Shown: positions 13,906 through 14,946 of the stretch, piece after piece | Position numbering within the stretch: the first letter of the stretch is position 1 | How the letters are laid out: every line of letters starts with the position of its first letter | Assembly: GCA_964434955.1 (NCBI GenBank) | Contig: CAYSXI010000135.1 | Location: forward strand, 1 to 14,946 | Direction: 5' to 3' | DNA from: JANQLU01 sp964434955 | GTDB taxonomy: Bacteria; Planctomycetota; Planctomycetia; Pirellulales; Pirellulaceae | DNA: 14,946 bases | Position numbers and translations under genes: made by a program | Notes under the pieces: generated by a model | The model's input: only the letters and a program-made list of their open reading frames with translations | What the model was told of the DNA's origin: nothing | Database searches by the model: none

Positions 13906-14946
13906 ATGTCTGACTTTGATCCTTATTTGAAATGGTTGGGAATTCGCGATCCCGAACGCCCACCAAACCACTACAAGCTGATCGGCGTTCAGGAATTTGA
14001 GTCGGACGAAGAAGTCATCGCAGCGGCATCCGATCGACAAATGGTTCATGTTCGGTCATTCCAGAGTGGCGAATACGCCGATGTCTCTCAGAAGTTGCTG
14101 AGCGAATTGGCTTTAGCGCGTCGATGTTTGATGAGCCCCGAACGGCGCGGGAAATATGATGAGAAGCTAAAGGAGCAGATCGCCGAACGACAAGCCAAAG
14201 AGGAAGTGATTCCGGCAGCTATTCCGCCGGTCGAAGATCTTCCTTCAGCGCAACCGATTGCCGTGAAGCCGGCCATCGCGACAGAAGTACCGAAAGTCAA
14301 AAGAACCGCGGGTTCAGGCAAGTCAACGTCGTTGGTCGTGATGGTTGGTCTGGCAGGAGTCGGACTAGTCGTTGCCGCCGGCCTGGCATTTACGGCTTTG
14401 TTTTTGATTTCCGGTTCCGACAAGGGGGATTCGGACAATGACGGGACCCAGGCCAGCGTCGACGAAAAAAACAAAGGTGACAATTCAAATCAACAATCCG
14501 ATGATCCAAACAAAAGTGGAACCGGCCAGGACAACCGAAATTTGAATGCGGTGGCTCCCTGGACGTTGACGGCCAATTACCCGGAGCAGATCCCGACCGA
14601 GTTTTCAGCAAAGAATTCCGAAGTTCAAGTGCGATTGCAGCCCGTCTATTTTGGTGTTGGGGTGCGAGAAATCGAATTGGCCGACAAGATTCTGAAGGCC
14701 TTGACTGATGATCCCAAACTGGCGAGCGTCGTTGCCACCGACGATGACTTTCAAAAATGTCGCCAAAGGCTTGGCTACGTCAAACGCTTTTGGGCACGTT
14801 ATGAAATTGCGCTGGCAGGTTTGAAAAACAACTCCGAATTGCAAATGCGAAACCAGCCGGTCACGGTCGAATCAATTACGACTGACCGAAGTTCCGTTTC
14901 ACTCAAAGCTGCGGATGGCACCACCAAGACCTATGATCTCGGTAGG
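13906..14946 (+). CDS. Membrane protein with degenerate J-domain-like N-terminus (3' end outside window)
   Basis: The frame is open from ATG 13906 to the window end (347 residues seen). A GAAGAGAG ribosome site lies just upstream. Residues 4-90 form a planctomycete J-domain-like module: FDPYLKWLGIRDPERPP, then HYKLIGV (22-28), a helix ASDRQMVHVRSFQ (41-53), QKLLSELALARRCLMSPERRGKYDEKL (62-88). This resembles a DnaJ J-domain, but the HPD tripeptide that stimulates Hsp70 reads HVR (48-50). A Pro/Ala linker follows, then a single membrane helix at about 142-168 (SLVVMVGLAGVGLVVAAGLAF), an Asp/Asn/Lys-rich spacer (170-212) and the start of an outer domain (APWTLTANYPEQIP onward). The J-like part would be cytoplasmic and the rest outside. 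Function is unknown; a role in sensing or envelope processes is only a guess. Confidence 0.9.
   Translation, partial: MSDFDPYLKWLGIRDPERPPNHYKLIGVQEFESDEEVIAAASDRQMVHVRSFQSGEYADVSQKLLSELALARRCLMSPERRGKYDEKLKEQIAERQAKEEVIPAAIPPVEDLPSAQPIAVKPAIATEVPKVKRTAGSGKSTSLVVMVGLAGVGLVVAAGLAFTALFLISGSDKGDSDNDGTQASVDEKNKGDNSNQQSDDPNKSGTGQDNRNLNAVAPWTLTANYPEQIPTEFSAKNSEVQVRLQPVYFGVGVREIELADKILKALTDDPKLASVVATDDDFQKCRQRLGYVKRFWARYEIALAGLKNNSELQMRNQPVTVESITTDRSSVSLKAADGTTKTYDLGR

Overview
The window looks like chromosomal DNA from a marine-type planctomycete (Pirellulales/Rhodopirellula-like). The best lineage evidence is a 3'-truncated gene at 13906 whose N-terminus is the planctomycete J-domain-like module (FDPYLKWLGIRDPERPPNHY), a NusG-like protein starting MPILDREPDIYP, and a secreted type I sulfatase of the kind these bacteria carry in large numbers. 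The lineage is inferred from remembered family features, not from a search.

Layout: 1-896 is the 3' part of an unrecognised gene. 967-1039 (minus) is tRNA-Arg(TCT), followed by a short intrinsic terminator. 1326-2522 is a UDP-galactopyranose mutase (glf). 2657-11862 is a compact sugar-catabolism locus. 11960-12649 is an unrecognised protein made of two tandem copies of one domain. 12650-13152 is mostly non-coding and holds a long imperfect inverted repeat and a strong intrinsic terminator. 13153-13716 is a NusG/RfaH-like factor. 13906-14946 is the start of a membrane protein with a J-like domain.

The central locus is the main result. Six genes run in series on the plus strand: altronate dehydratase (uxaA), tagaturonate reductase-like (uxaB), KDPG aldolase (eda), KDG kinase (kdgK), an aldo/keto reductase very like plant L-galactose dehydrogenase, and a secreted sulfatase. 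The first four have overlapping ends. Flanking them on the minus strand are a zinc dehydrogenase resembling E. coli L-galactonate dehydrogenase (LgoD/YjjN), divergent on the left, and a COG3618-type sugar lactonase, convergent on the right. Together they can be read as one route: L-galactose -> L-galactonolactone (AKR) -> L-galactonate (lactonase) -> D-tagaturonate (LgoD-like) -> D-altronate (UxaB) -> 2-keto-3-deoxygluconate (UxaA) -> KDPG (KdgK) -> pyruvate + glyceraldehyde-3-phosphate (Eda). The sulfatase would supply sugar from a sulfated L-galactose-containing glycan such as porphyran. No transporter, glycoside hydrolase or regulator for the pathway lies in the window.

No insertion sequence, prophage, CRISPR array or rRNA was seen.
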